Shown: piece by piece, positions 9,741-18,300 of the stretch
Numbering within the stretch: the first letter of the stretch is position 1
Layout of the letters: each line of letters opens with the position of its first letter
From: Halopseudomonas xinjiangensis
GTDB taxonomy: Bacteria; Pseudomonadota; Gammaproteobacteria; Pseudomonadales; Pseudomonadaceae
Reading direction: 5' to 3'
Length of the DNA stretch: 64,000 nucleotides
NCBI GenBank assembly: GCA_011050525.1
Contig: DRFO01000017.1
Location: forward strand, 124,001-188,000
Position numbers and translations under genes: made by a program
The notes under the pieces: model-generated
What the model saw: only the letters and a program-made list of their open reading frames with translations
Told to the model about the DNA's origin: nothing
The model's database searches: none

Positions 9741-11780
9741 ATGAAAACGACAAGACATCCTTTAGCCTGGGCCGTCGCCTTGGCGAGCCTTTCTTTGACC
9801 AGCACTTCGGTAATTGCCAGTACCCCGATGAAGCTGCCGGCTACCGTAGTCAGCGCCTCGGCGTTTGGCAGCAGTCTGGGTGATATGAGTACGCCCGCCG
9901 AGGTTCTGCAGGGCGACGATCTGATCCTTAATCGGCAGGCAACTCTGGGTGATACGCTGCAAACCCTGCCGGGCATCCGCTCCAGCGGATTCGGACCTGG
10001 CGTTGGCCGGCCGGTCATTCGGGGGCTTGATGGCGCCCGGGTAAAGGTCTTGAGCGATGGCGCTGATGTACTGGATGCGTCGTATATCAGCCCGGACCAC
10101 GCCACCACGACCGATACGCTGCTGCTTGAGCGGATCGAGGTGCTCAAGGGGCCCGCGACCCTGATGTATGGCGGCGGCGCAATTGGCGGCGTGGTCAATC
10201 TGATCGACCGCAAGGTACCCGTGTATGTGCCGGAGGGCGGCATTGAGGGCGATGTCGAACTGCGCGGCAACAGCGTCGCGGATGAACGTGCCGGTGCCTT
10301 CGGCTTGACCCTGGGCGGTGGCCAGTTTGCCGGACGTGTCGAAGGTAGCAAGCTGGAGGCCGATCCTTACCGCATTCCTGGTAGTCCGTCGCGTCAGGAG
10401 GGCGCGTTCAACGAAGCGGACTCGGTCGCGCTGGGGCTGAGCTGGATAACCGAGCGGGGTTATCTGGGCGCTGCATTTAGCCGACAGGAAAAGGAATACG
10501 GACTGCTTGGTCATGAACATGCTGACGAGGAAGAACATGCCGACGAGGACGAACACGCTGGCGAGGAAGGCCATGAGGACGATCACGATGACCACGACGA
10601 TCACGCTCAGGACTCTGGCGCGCGGATAAACATGGTCCAACGTCGCTGGGACGTGCGTGGTGAGTACCGGGACCCTCTGGCTGGTTTCGAGCGTGTGCGT
10701 GTGCGTCTGTCGCATACTGACTACCAGCATGACGAGCTGGAAGGACAGATAGTCGGTACGCGTTTCAGCAATCGCGGCACCGAAGGCCGCGTCGAGCTGA
10801 CCCATGAACCTATCGCTGGCTGGCGCGGGGTGCTTGGTGGACAAACCTTGCGGCGAGATTTTGCTGTCGAGGGTGAAGAAGCCTATGTCCCGCCAACGCT
10901 GACATATAATCACGCCTTGTTCCTGCTGGAGGAGTTCAGCCAAGGCGATTTCCGCTATGAGTTAGGCCTGCGTCACGAGTGGCAGAACGTCGACGTCAAG
11001 CGTAGCGCAGAAGACGCCTCGCACCGGGGTACGTCGATATCGGGTGGGGTTACCTGGAGCGTCACGCCAGACTACGCCTTGTCCGCGACCCTGTCCCGGT
11101 CCCAACGCTTGCCCACCGCCGAGGAGCTTTATGCCAACGGCCCCCATGCGGCGACCCGCACCATCGAGCTGGGCAACCCCGATTTGCAAGAAGAGACGGG
11201 CTACAATGCCGAGCTGGGTCTGCGCAAGCTGACCGGCCCGGTGACCTTCAGTTTCAGCGTGTTCCGTAATCAGGTGTCCGACTTTATCTATGCAGCCGAT
11301 ACGGGGAGTGATCCCGAGGACGGCTACCGCGAAGTGGAGTACCGCCAGGCTGACGCTGTGTTGCGTGGGCTGGAAGGCAGCGTTGAACTCCAGGCCAGTG
11401 ACAGTCTGCAGCTGACCCTCTTCGGAGACCATGTGCGCGGCAAGCTGAAAAGCGGCGGCGACCTGCCGCGTATTCCAGCCGACCGGTTGGGAGTGCGGCT
11501 GGATCAGCGATTTACTGCTGGGCTCGGCGGTCAGCTGGAAGCCTATCGAGTGCTGCGGCAAGACAACGTGGCCGCCTTCGAAACGGATACCGCTGCCTAC
11601 ACCATGCTCGGCGCCGGCTTGAACTACCGCGGCTACGCCACGGAAACCGTCGACTATCTGCTGTACGTCAAGGCTAACAACCTGTTGAACGAAAAGGCTC
11701 GGCAGCACACATCCTTCATCAAGGACGAAGTGCTGCTTCCTGGTCGTAACCTGACCGTAGGTGCCCGCTTCAGCTTCTGA
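9741..11780 (+). CDS. znuD: TonB-dependent outer-membrane zinc receptor, ZnuD-like
   Basis: Outer-membrane receptor with a signal peptide (residues 1-27, ending in VIAS), a plug domain (about 35-155, with LPGIRSSGFG and VLKGPATLMYGGGAIGGVVN) and a 22-strand-type barrel ending in the outer-membrane C-terminal Phe (GARFSF). Residues 258-288 are an exceptional Asp/Glu/His tract containing 8 His, in the position of an extracellular loop; ZnuD receptors carry such loops for zinc capture. A Zur box lies just upstream. Length 679 residues is normal. TonB-driven zinc uptake into the periplasm is inferred; nickel or another divalent metal cannot be excluded. No other transport gene lies beside it. Confidence 0.87.
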   Translation: MKTTRHPLAWAVALASLSLTSTSVIASTPMKLPATVVSASAFGSSLGDMSTPAEVLQGDDLILNRQATLGDTLQTLPGIRSSGFGPGVGRPVIRGLDGARVKVLSDGADVLDASYISPDHATTTDTLLLERIEVLKGPATLMYGGGAIGGVVNLIDRKVPVYVPEGGIEGDVELRGNSVADERAGAFGLTLGGGQFAGRVEGSKLEADPYRIPGSPSRQEGAFNEADSVALGLSWITERGYLGAAFSRQEKEYGLLGHEHADEEEHADEDEHAGEEGHEDDHDDHDDHAQDSGARINMVQRRWDVRGEYRDPLAGFERVRVRLSHTDYQHDELEGQIVGTRFSNRGTEGRVELTHEPIAGWRGVLGGQTLRRDFAVEGEEAYVPPTLTYNHALFLLEEFSQGDFRYELGLRHEWQNVDVKRSAEDASHRGTSISGGVTWSVTPDYALSATLSRSQRLPTAEELYANGPHAATRTIELGNPDLQEETGYNAELGLRKLTGPVTFSFSVFRNQVSDFIYAADTGSDPEDGYREVEYRQADAVLRGLEGSVELQASDSLQLTLFGDHVRGKLKSGGDLPRIPADRLGVRLDQRFTAGLGGQLEAYRVLRQDNVAAFETDTAAYTMLGAGLNYRGYATETVDYLLYVKANNLLNEKARQHTSFIKDEVLLPGRNLTVGARFSF

Positions 11781-11789
11781 GGCGGCATT

Positions 11790-11839
11790 GGCTCCAGGCT
11801 GCACGGCTCTGTATAAGGGCTGCAGTCTGGAGCCGGTGT
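11790..11839 (+). terminator. Stem-loop terminator after the zinc receptor
   Basis: GGCTCCAGGCTGCA (11790-11803) pairs with TGCAGTCTGGAGCC (11821-11834) with one internal mismatch, followed by a T-rich but imperfect tail. It lies 10 bp after the receptor stop. Confidence 0.6.
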
Positions 11840-11949
11840 TTAGTTTTCATGCTGGCTTAACCGGGATCCTCTGCTTTGCCAACACGCCCCTACAACGGAA
11901 CCACGTCCTGCCGAGAAGCTCAAAACGTCATTACCGTGAGGAGTGTCGC

Positions 11950-12270
11950 ATGTATAAATTGTGTTTCTTCGTGCCTGAGTCCGACCTCGGGAAGGTAAAG
12001 CAGGCTGTGTTCGATGCGGGTGCAGGGCGCATGGGTGATTACGACTCCTGTTGCTGGCAGGTGATGGGGCAAGGGCAGTTCAGGCCGCTCAAGGGCAGTG
12101 ACCCCTATCTTGGTCAAGTTGGAAAACTGGAAACGGTGGCCGAATATCGGGTGGAAACGCTATGCAGCGCCGACGTAATACGTGATGTGGTGAAGGCGCT
12201 CAGGCAGGTTCATCCTTACGAAGAGCCTGCGTTCGATGTATGGCAACTTACCCAAGAACTAATGAAGTAG
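11950..12270 (+). CDS. NIF3-insert-like small protein (COG3323/YqfO type)
   Basis: A 106-residue protein that resembles the PII/CutA-like insert domain of long Nif3 proteins and the free-standing versions of it found in Pseudomonas. Visible landmarks are FFVPESDLGKVKQAVFDAGAG near the N-terminus, GDYDSCCW, and the C-terminal HPYEEPAFDVW block that is characteristic of the family. The ATG at 11950 is preceded by a GAGGAG-like sequence across 11938-11944; the frame is open further upstream but without resemblance. Function is unknown; a metal- or ligand-sensing role is only suggested by the fold. It stands alone between the zinc receptor and the convergent transpeptidase gene (2 bp gap). Confidence 0.78.
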   Translation: MYKLCFFVPESDLGKVKQAVFDAGAGRMGDYDSCCWQVMGQGQFRPLKGSDPYLGQVGKLETVAEYRVETLCSADVIRDVVKALRQVHPYEEPAFDVWQLTQELMK

Positions 12271-12272
12271 AT

Positions 12273-12761
12273 TCACGGTCTGATCTCGACAAGGGTACCG
12301 TCTGGTACCAGCTCCCAGAGTTCGCGCATGTCTCGGTTGTCCAGCGCTATGCAGCCGTCCGTCCAGTCAAGTCCTTCGAAATACCATTCGGGATACTCGT
12401 CATCTATGGGTGTCCCGTGAATCATGATCATCCCGCCGGGATCCAGACCTCGCTCATAGGCGGTAGCCTGGTCTTTCAGGTTCGGGTAATCCAGATGCAG
12501 GCTGAGATTGAATTTCGGACTTTCATGGCGCCAATCGATGGTGTAAATACCTTCCGGAGTGCGCTGATCGCCCTGTTGGCGCTTGTGTCCGATTGGTTTG
12601 CGACCCAGGGCAACGCGGTAGCTTCGGATGATTTCATCATCGGAAATGACCTCCAGGCGTCGCTCTTGCTTGAGGATCAGCAGCTTGTCCACGGAGACCT
12701 CGGCGGCCAGACTGGCGGCGGGTCCAATAACGAAGCACAGCGCGAGCAGCAAGCGAATCAT
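12273..12761 (-). CDS. L,D-transpeptidase family protein (YkuD domain)
   Basis: Secreted protein of 162 residues with a signal peptide (first ~20 residues, ending in SLAA) followed by a single YkuD catalytic domain. The conserved motif is MIMIHGTP and, downstream, TDGCIALDN, with the Cys as the predicted nucleophile. YkuD enzymes form 3-3 crosslinks in peptidoglycan or attach lipoproteins, in the periplasm. The protein is short and has no LysM domain, like the small ErfK/YafK-type members; YafK-like enzymes can act as hydrolases instead, so the exact reaction is open. Its start overlaps the stop of the upstream Nudix gene by 4 bp, so the two are co-transcribed. Confidence 0.88.
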   Translation of the reverse strand: MIRLLLALCFVIGPAASLAAEVSVDKLLILKQERRLEVISDDEIIRSYRVALGRKPIGHKRQQGDQRTPEGIYTIDWRHESPKFNLSLHLDYPNLKDQATAYERGLDPGGMIMIHGTPIDDEYPEWYFEGLDWTDGCIALDNRDMRELWELVPDGTLVEIRP

Positions 12762-13321
12762 AAGACGCGTCTTTGCTGGCCGGGTTTGTAGACGATGTCG
12801 CTCATGCGCACCGGAAAGTGGTTGCTTTGCCGATCCTGGAAATATTGTTTCAGTGTTTTTCCTATGGTTGGAAAAGCCAGTTCATCCCAGGGAATATCAG
12901 CTTCGTCGAACAGGCGCACCTCAAGACTTTCTTCCCCAGCGAAAAATGACAGATCACTCAGCTCGGCGCGGAAGAACATATAAACCTGGTTGATGTGCGG
13001 CAGATTGAACAACATATATAACTCTTGGGAGCGCACTCTTGCATTGGCTTCCTCCCAGGTTTCGCGCAGAGCAGCTTCTTCGGTGGTCTCGCCGTTTTCC
13101 ATATAGCCTGCGGGCAGTGTCCAAAAACCTCGTCTGGGCTCTATGGCGCGACGACAGAGCAGTACCTGTTGTTGATGGACGGCCAGACACCCTGCGACTA
13201 TGCGTGGATTCTGGTAATGAATGGTTTCGCAGTGGCCACAGACAAAACGCATTCTGGTATCCCCATAGGGGATTTTCTCGGAGACGGACTCTCCGCAGTG
13301 GCTGCAGAACTTCATATTCAA
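12758..13321 (-). CDS. Nudix hydrolase with N-terminal zinc ribbon
   Basis: 187-residue Nudix protein. A zinc-ribbon with Cys6, Cys9, Cys28 and Cys31 precedes the Nudix domain, whose box runs from AGYMENGET through ALRETWEEANA. This architecture is shared by NADH-pyrophosphatase-like (NudC-related) enzymes, but the protein is shorter than NudC and the substrate cannot be assigned. The ATG at 13321 and a second ATG two codons later are both possible starts. The 3' end overlaps the L,D-transpeptidase start by 4 bp. Confidence 0.87.
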   Translation of the reverse strand: MNMKFCSHCGESVSEKIPYGDTRMRFVCGHCETIHYQNPRIVAGCLAVHQQQVLLCRRAIEPRRGFWTLPAGYMENGETTEEAALRETWEEANARVRSQELYMLFNLPHINQVYMFFRAELSDLSFFAGEESLEVRLFDEADIPWDELAFPTIGKTLKQYFQDRQSNHFPVRMSDIVYKPGQQRRVL

Positions 13322-13528
13322 GGTGGCCTCGTGCTTCGCTTGCGGATTTGCCTATCTTGCGGCTCAATTGCCGACCGGGCAAGGGAGTCCTACCGCCGGC
13401 TATTCAGCGCGCCAGGACAGTCATCAACGCAGGGTGAAATCATGACAACGCCTCGTATTGCAGGCTCTCATATCCGCTACGCCGGATAAAATCAAAACCA
13501 AGCGGTCCGCGGTTGGGTCTGCGAAAAG

Positions 13529-13556
13529 CTGGATCCCCGCTTTCGCGGGGATGACG
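13529..13556 (+). repeat. REP-like hairpin repeat, copy A
   Basis: TGGATCCCCGC / GCGGGGATGACG unit that folds into a hairpin with an imperfect CCCCGC-TTTC-GCGGGG core. The same unit occurs at 13731-13758 (inverted) and 13800-13827 (direct). Confidence 0.8.
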
Positions 13557-13670
13557 TTAAAGAGCGACGTGTAATGGGCAACTGATTCCGGACAGTAGAT
13601 TAAATTTCTGCTTTGCCTTGGCAGGTGCTAAACCATCATTGAACTGGTGGGGTCTTAGCCAGTTGTAGCG

Positions 13671-13708
13671 CGTCATCAGCTAGTAACTGCGTCATTAGGT
13701 AGTAACTG
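13671..13708. repeat. Tandem duplication of a 19-bp unit
   Basis: Two adjacent 19-bp copies, 13671-13689 and 13690-13708, differ at two positions. Each begins CGTCAT and ends TAGTAACTG. Confidence 0.8.
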
Positions 13709-13730
13709 ATGTCCCGCTACGCTACTCCTC

Positions 13731-13758
13731 CGTCATTCCCGCGAAGGCGGGAATCCAT
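13731..13758 (-). repeat. REP-like hairpin repeat, copy B (inverted)
   Basis: Reverse-complement copy of the unit at 13529-13556 with three substitutions, two of which are compensatory within the stem (CCCGC/GCGGG kept). It faces copy C, so 13731-13827 forms a divergent pair. Confidence 0.8.
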
Positions 13759-13799
13759 ATTCTCTGGCCAGACAGCGAGGCTTGGCACTACGGGAGGAG

Positions 13800-13827
13800 C
13801 TGGATCCCCGCCTTCGCGGGGATGACG
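13800..13827 (+). repeat. REP-like hairpin repeat, copy C
   Basis: Same orientation as copy A and nearly identical to it (one difference). With copy B it brackets a 41-bp spacer, the paired layout typical of REP doublets. Confidence 0.8.
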
Positions 13828-13841
13828 TCGAAGAGGGTATT

Positions 13842-13882
13842 AACCGGGCACATGGGTTACACACCAAACCGGGCACATAGGT
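13842..13882 (+). repeat. Short direct repeat, possible insertion-element end remnant
   Basis: AACCGGGCACATGGGT (13842-13857) and AACCGGGCACATAGGT (13867-13882) differ at one base. The composition resembles ends of some insertion sequences, but no transposase is present and the identification is only a guess. Confidence 0.5.
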
Positions 13883-13989
13883 AGCAGGTGATAGCGTATT
13901 GGCCTCGATAAGGAGGGGCCAATGAACTGGAAAACCAACCACTGCCCATGGCCACTGAAACATTGATCATCACACCCAAAGCGTGCAAG

Positions 13990-14107
13990 CCCAGCCGGGT
14001 TCGGCCTGTGCCGGACCGTCGGTGGCCAGGGGTGGCCAGGGGTGGCCATCGTCGAGTTCACATGGATGTGCTTGTAGCGTGTCCGGCACAGGCCGAATCT
14101 GGCTGGG
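13990..14107. repeat. 27-bp inverted repeat around a 64-bp loop
   Basis: The left arm 13990-14016 and right arm 14081-14107 are reverse complements at 25 of 27 positions; both contain the core TTCGGCCTGTGCCGGAC. The loop contains a 10-bp tandem repeat. As RNA it would form a long, stable hairpin; as DNA it could be a cruciform or a miniature mobile element. Confidence 0.85.
14021..14048 (+). repeat. 10-bp tandem repeat, 2.8 copies
   Basis: GGTGGCCAGG is repeated twice in full and once in part (GGTGGCCA) without interruption, inside the loop of the 27-bp inverted repeat. Confidence 0.85.
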
Positions 14108-14347
14108 TCACCCATCTCAGCCAGCCTGATCGGTGTTTTTCTCACAAAGCCCCGGAGCTTTTAGTTCAAGCACTCGACAGCAATTACACCTCAGGCCGCG
14201 ATGCGAAAACAGGATCACGTCCCGAATGGATGACGCATCGGCCACAATTATCGCCTGTGCTATATAGAGCCCTATTCAGGAGCCTCCCGTTTGTGGTTCT
14301 GAGCAAGCGATCATGACATCATGGGTAAAAATACAGAGGTATGCTGC

Positions 14348-14956
14348 ATGCTGGACAAGATGCGCATGCGGGTGCAACAGCACAAGCCGCGAGAGATTGA
14401 GGCGGCTGGCCTGCCTGAAGCGGGGGTGCTGATTCCCGTCACCTGTGTGCATGATCAACCGGAAATTATTTTAACGCTCCGCTCCAAGCGCCTGTCTACT
14501 CATTCAGGGGAAGTGGCTTTTCCCGGGGGTCGTCGTGACCCTGGTGATGTGGATCTGTGCTACACCGCCCTGCGCGAAACCCATGAGGAAATTGGCTTGC
14601 TACCTGAGCTGGTGGAAGTAGTCGGACCGATGGACAGTTTGATCTCCCGATTCGGCATCAAGGTGACGCCGTACGTGGGTATAGTGCCGGATGTTTTTGA
14701 TTTGTTCCCCAATAGCGACGAGATAGAAGCGGTGTTTCGCGTGCCGGTGAGTTTTTTTTTGGAAGACCGGCGGGAGATGACGCACCGTATCGATTATGAA
14801 GGCCGCAGTTGGTATGTTCCCAGCTATCGATTTGAAGGTTTCAAGATATGGGGCATCACGGCGCTGATGCTGACAGAGCTTATGAATGTGGCTTTCGATG
14901 CGCAGATTCCCCTGCATACTCCCCACAATCCTGAGAAGAATCTGGAGCAACGATGA
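14348..14956 (+). CDS. Nudix hydrolase, CoA-pyrophosphatase-like
   Basis: 202-residue protein with a Nudix box starting at [10 protein letters not shown] and continuing through [12 protein letters not shown], preceded by an [18 protein letters not shown] block that is the hallmark of the NudL/CoA diphosphatase family. It likely hydrolyses CoA or another nucleotide diphosphate in the cytoplasm. The ATG at 14348 is preferred over an ATG nine codons upstream because AGAGG lies at good distance before it and family proteins start MLDxxxxR. The stop overlaps the start of the next gene by 4 bp, so it heads a four-gene operon. The position usually occupied by Glu in GX5E is Asp here. Confidence 0.85.
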   Translation: MLDKMRMRVQQHKPREIEAAGLPEAGVLIPVTCVHDQPEIILTLRSKRLSTHSGEVAFPGGRRDPGDVDLCYTALRETHEEIGLLPELVEVVGPMDSLISRFGIKVTPYVGIVPDVFDLFPNSDEIEAVFRVPVSFFLEDRREMTHRIDYEGRSWYVPSYRFEGFKIWGITALMLTELMNVAFDAQIPLHTPHNPEKNLEQR

Positions 14957-15477
14957 AATACAGCTTGGGAAATGACCGCGTCGAAATGGCTGATGACGCC
15001 TGGATTGCGGATGCCGCCACCGTGATAGGAAAAGTACGGCTCGAGGCCGGCGCGAGCGTCTGGTTTGGTGCAGTGCTGCGTGGCGACATGGAGCTGATTC
15101 TGATCGGTGAGCATAGCAATGTGCAGGATGGCGCCGTGATGCATACTGATTCAGGCTTTCCATTAACGCTGGGTAAAGGCGTTACGGTTGGGCATAACGC
15201 GATGCTGCATGGTTGCACTGTCGATGATTACAGTCTGATCGGCATCAATGTGGTGGTTCTCAATGGCGCGAAGATTGGCAAACACTGCATTATTGGCGCC
15301 AATGCGCTGGTACCCGAGGGCAAGGTGATCCCCGATGGATCCTTGGTCATGGGATCGCCCTGCAAAGTGGTTCGGGAACTGACCGAGCAGCAGAAAAAGA
15401 TGCTTGAAGCCAGTGCCGCCCATTATGTACACAATGCCCAGCGCTACCGTCGTGATTTGAAGCCGCAGAACGATTGA
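14953..15477 (+). CDS. Gamma-carbonic-anhydrase family hexapeptide protein
   Basis: 174-residue left-handed beta-helix protein of the YrdA/PaaY type. Hexapeptide repeats run over about residues 12-140, and the His residues in VMHTDSG and [10 protein letters not shown] are the predicted metal ligands. Family members bind zinc; carbonic anhydrase activity varies, and the role here is unproven. The start ATG overlaps the previous stop by 4 bp and the stop touches the next start, so translation is probably coupled along the operon. Confidence 0.92.
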   Translation: MKYSLGNDRVEMADDAWIADAATVIGKVRLEAGASVWFGAVLRGDMELILIGEHSNVQDGAVMHTDSGFPLTLGKGVTVGHNAMLHGCTVDDYSLIGINVVVLNGAKIGKHCIIGANALVPEGKVIPDGSLVMGSPCKVVRELTEQQKKMLEASAAHYVHNAQRYRRDLKPQND

Positions 15478-15707
15478 TGAATTCGCAACAGCCCGCGCCT
15501 CAACCGGTGCGCTCGCCCTGTGTTGGAATATGCTGCATGGATGATGATGACATCTGCACCGGATGTCAGCGCACCGGTACTGAAATAATCCAGTGGGGCC
15601 GTCTAAGCGATGATCAGCGCAGGGCCATTCTCGCTCTTTGTGAAGCCCGAGCCCGCGACCAGGGGCTCTGGTTGTGCGCAACCGACAATAAAGGAAATCT
15701 GGCATGA
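15477..15707 (+). CDS. DUF1289 protein
   Basis: 76-residue protein with the DUF1289 Cys pattern: [18 protein letters not shown] carries five Cys, then a W(G/R) rich helix ([15 protein letters not shown]). The pattern suggests a metal or iron-sulfur site but the function is unknown. The ATG at 15477 shares its A with the preceding TGA stop (TGATG). The TTG three bases earlier is less likely. Its stop overlaps purT by 4 bp. Confidence 0.88.
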   Translation: MNSQQPAPQPVRSPCVGICCMDDDDICTGCQRTGTEIIQWGRLSDDQRRAILALCEARARDQGLWLCATDNKGNLA

Positions 15708-16885
15708 CCCCTATCGGAACTCCCTGCGCCGAAGGCGCCACACGTGTACTCCTGCTGGGGTCCGGTGAGTTGGGCAAGGAACTGGCAATCGAATTGCAAC
15801 GTCTAGGCTGCGAAGTTATCGCCGTCGACCGTTACGACAAGGCGCCTGCCATGCAGGTTGCGCATCGGCAGCACGTCATCAATATGCTCGATGGTCGTTT
15901 ACTGCGAGAGGTGATTGAGGTCGAGCAACCGGACTATATTGTTCCAGAGCTGGAGGCCATTGCGACGCCCACGCTCCTCGAGTTGGAACAGGAGGGTTAC
16001 AGGGTCATACCTACCGCCAAGGCTGCATGGCTGACCATGGACCGAGAGGGAATACGACGCCTGGCGGCGGAAGAGCTTGGTCTGCCTACATCTCCCTATC
16101 GGTTTGCTGCAAGTAAAGAGGAGTATCTGGCTGCAATTGACGCTATCGGCTTACCCTGCGTAGTCAAGCCGGTAATGAGCTCTTCGGGCAAAGGTCAGAG
16201 TCTGGTACGTACGCCGGATGCAGCATTGCAGGCTTGGGACTATGCCCAGGCTGGTGGCAGGGCCGGACACGGAAAAGTCATCGTTGAAGGATTTGTCGAC
16301 TTTGACTATGAGATCACTCTGCTTACGGTGCGTCATGTTGGTGGCACCGATTTCTGCGCGCCGATCGGTCATCGTCAGGAAGACGGTGACTATCAGGAGT
16401 CGTGGCAGCCGCAGGCCATGAGCGAAGCTGCCCTTTCCGAATCCCAGCGGGTGGCTTTGGCGGTGACAGAGGCTCTTGGCGGCCGCGGACTGTTCGGGGT
16501 CGAGCTGTTCGTTAAAGGAGACGACGTCTGGTTTAGCGAGGTATCTCCGCGACCACACGATACCGGTATGGTCACCATGATCTCCCAGGATTTATCCGAG
16601 TTTGCGCTACACGCCAGGGCTATCCTCGGCCTGCCGATTCCGGTTATCAGGCAGCTGGGCCCATCGGCCTCGGCGGTATTGCTGGTCAATGGGCAGTCGG
16701 CGAATGTCAGCTTCGGCAATCTTCATGAAGCACTGGCAGAGCCCGATACGCAGCTGCGGCTGTTCGGCAAACCCGAGGTGGATGGTCAGCGGCGCATGGG
16801 GGTGGCCCTGGCACGCGATGAAAGCATCCAGGCAGCCCGCGAGAGAGCGCTCAGGGTAATTAACGCAATCGACGTCAATTTGTAA
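15704..16885 (+). CDS. purT: Formate-dependent phosphoribosylglycinamide formyltransferase
   Basis: ATP-grasp enzyme that formylates GAR with formate and ATP, the folate-independent alternative to PurN in purine synthesis. The 393 residues show the N-terminal nucleotide-binding [20 protein letters not shown], the central ATP-grasp ([15 protein letters not shown], then [11 protein letters not shown]) and the metal-binding [13 protein letters not shown]. It is last in the overlapping Nudix - gamma-CA - DUF1289 - purT operon and is followed by a GC-rich hairpin. Confidence 0.97.
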   Translation: MTPIGTPCAEGATRVLLLGSGELGKELAIELQRLGCEVIAVDRYDKAPAMQVAHRQHVINMLDGRLLREVIEVEQPDYIVPELEAIATPTLLELEQEGYRVIPTAKAAWLTMDREGIRRLAAEELGLPTSPYRFAASKEEYLAAIDAIGLPCVVKPVMSSSGKGQSLVRTPDAALQAWDYAQAGGRAGHGKVIVEGFVDFDYEITLLTVRHVGGTDFCAPIGHRQEDGDYQESWQPQAMSEAALSESQRVALAVTEALGGRGLFGVELFVKGDDVWFSEVSPRPHDTGMVTMISQDLSEFALHARAILGLPIPVIRQLGPSASAVLLVNGQSANVSFGNLHEALAEPDTQLRLFGKPEVDGQRRMGVALARDESIQAARERALRVINAIDVNL

Positions 16886-16891
16886 CGCTGG

Positions 16892-16914
16892 CTGGCGCCT
16901 CATGGCGCCAGTTT
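16892..16914. terminator. Bidirectional terminator between purT and the CNNM/CorC gene
   Basis: Perfect 8-bp stem CTGGCGCC / GGCGCCAG (16892-16899, 16904-16911) with a TCAT loop, followed by TTT on the plus strand. It sits in the 63-bp gap between convergent genes. Confidence 0.65.
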
Positions 16915-16948
16915 GCCCCGGCCTTGCTTGCGCGGCTCAAGGATCACG

Positions 16949-18268
16949 TCAAGCGTCGGGACCTGACGGCAAAGCTGTTTTTTCAGGTTCGCTCGCGGTC
17001 GAAGACTTTCCAAGCCCCTTATCCCATACCCGCACGCTTTTGACCATGTTGTCCTTGGTCTGCAGGATCTCCATTCGATATTGTCCAACCGTCAGACAAA
17101 CACTGGTTTCGGGAATGCTTTCAAGTTGTTCGGTGATCAGGCCATTGAGGGTTTTCGGACCATCAGCCGGAAGCTTCCAGTGAAGCTGACGATTCAGGGC
17201 TCGAATGGCGCCGCTGCCATCAATTACGTAGGTGCCGTCATCCTGGGGATGAATATCCTGGCTGGGCAGCAACATGTCGGTGGTGAACTCGCCGACGATT
17301 TCCTCCAGAATATCTTCCAGCGTGACCAGCCCGATCACATCACCGTACTCATCCACGACAATTGCAATTCGCCTTTTCTGTTTCTGAAAATTGAAAAGCT
17401 GAGTATGCAGTGGTGTGCTCTCGGGAATGAAATAAGGCTCCTTGCACGCTGAGATCAACGCCTCTTTGGTGAGATCTCCGCGGGTCAGCAGGCGGGCAAT
17501 TGATCGCATATGCACTATACCGCTGACTTTGTTGATGTCGTTGGTATAAACCAGCAGACGCGTATGGTGCGAGCTGCGCAACTGATTGATGATAAACGAC
17601 ATGTCATTTTCAAGGTCGATCCCGACTGCCTCATTGCGTGGCACCATGATGTCGTTGACGGTCATTTTTTCGAGATCGAGAATACCCAGCAGCATATTCT
17701 GACGACTACGGGTGATACCCAGCCCGGCTTCCCGCACGACGGTTCGCAGTTCTTCCGTCGTCAGTTGGTCGCCGCTCTCGTCGTTCGGACTGACGCCGAT
17801 CAAGCGCAGCAGCATGTTGCTGAGGGTGCTACAGACCCAGACGATGGGGTACAGCACTCGCTGCAGGAACATCAAGATCACGCTGACTGGGAAGGCGATC
17901 AGCTCGGGGCGCAGCGCAGCCAGGGTTTTCGGAGTGATTTCACCAAAGATGAGAATGACCACGGTCAGGCCTATGGTGGCGATGGCGATGCCTGCTTCGC
18001 CCCATAGCTGCACTGCCACAACGGTGGCAATGGATGCAGCCAGGATGTTGACGATGTTGTTACCGACCAGAATGGTGCCGAGTAGTCGGTCCGGCCGTTC
18101 TAGAAGCCGGGAAGCTCGTCGGGCACCCTTGTGACCTTCCTTGCTGAGATGTTTCAAGCGGTAGCGGTTGAGACTCATCATACTGGTTTCGGAGCTGGAG
18201 AAAAAAGCCGACAGGATGATCAGTACTACCAGAATCAGCAGCAGGACGCCGGTATGTGTGTCGTTCAA
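16949..18268 (-). CDS. CNNM/CorC (HlyC/CorC) family transporter-like protein
   Basis: 439-residue inner-membrane protein: an N-terminal CNNM (DUF21) domain with four hydrophobic segments (starting LLLILVVLIILSAFFSSSET; FGEITPKT follows), a CBS pair (about residues 200-325, with VDEYGDVIGLVTLEDILEEIVG), and a C-terminal CorC_HlyC domain (about 345-420). Family members export or regulate Mg2+/Co2+. The acidic/serine tail after residue 420 is probably disordered. It lies 32 bp downstream of the CcsA-like gene, the usual order beside ffh in Pseudomonas. Confidence 0.92.
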   Translation of the reverse strand: MNDTHTGVLLLILVVLIILSAFFSSSETSMMSLNRYRLKHLSKEGHKGARRASRLLERPDRLLGTILVGNNIVNILAASIATVVAVQLWGEAGIAIATIGLTVVILIFGEITPKTLAALRPELIAFPVSVILMFLQRVLYPIVWVCSTLSNMLLRLIGVSPNDESGDQLTTEELRTVVREAGLGITRSRQNMLLGILDLEKMTVNDIMVPRNEAVGIDLENDMSFIINQLRSSHHTRLLVYTNDINKVSGIVHMRSIARLLTRGDLTKEALISACKEPYFIPESTPLHTQLFNFQKQKRRIAIVVDEYGDVIGLVTLEDILEEIVGEFTTDMLLPSQDIHPQDDGTYVIDGSGAIRALNRQLHWKLPADGPKTLNGLITEQLESIPETSVCLTVGQYRMEILQTKDNMVKSVRVWDKGLGKSSTASEPEKTALPSGPDA

Positions 18269-18300
18269 GGGTCTACCTCAGTGACGGAAAATTTAGGCGA

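Larger units (their letters stand above)
13322..14347. other. Gene-free interval of about 1 kb rich in palindromes and repeats
   Basis: No convincing gene on either strand. The interval holds three copies of a hairpin repeat, a 19-bp tandem duplication, a 16-bp direct repeat, a 27-bp near-perfect inverted pair and a 10-bp tandem repeat, each listed separately. The only longer open frames (for example about 100 codons on the minus strand over 13840-14145) have no recognisable domain and run through the repeats. It resembles a graveyard of small mobile or palindromic elements between two Nudix genes. Confidence 0.7.

Noticed and set aside
13529..13827. CRISPR array
   Set aside because: Only three copies, one inverted, with irregular spacing and no cas genes.
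13840..14145. Minus-strand 101-codon frame through the repeats
   Set aside because: Runs through the 27-bp inverted repeat and tandem repeat; no domain or start support.
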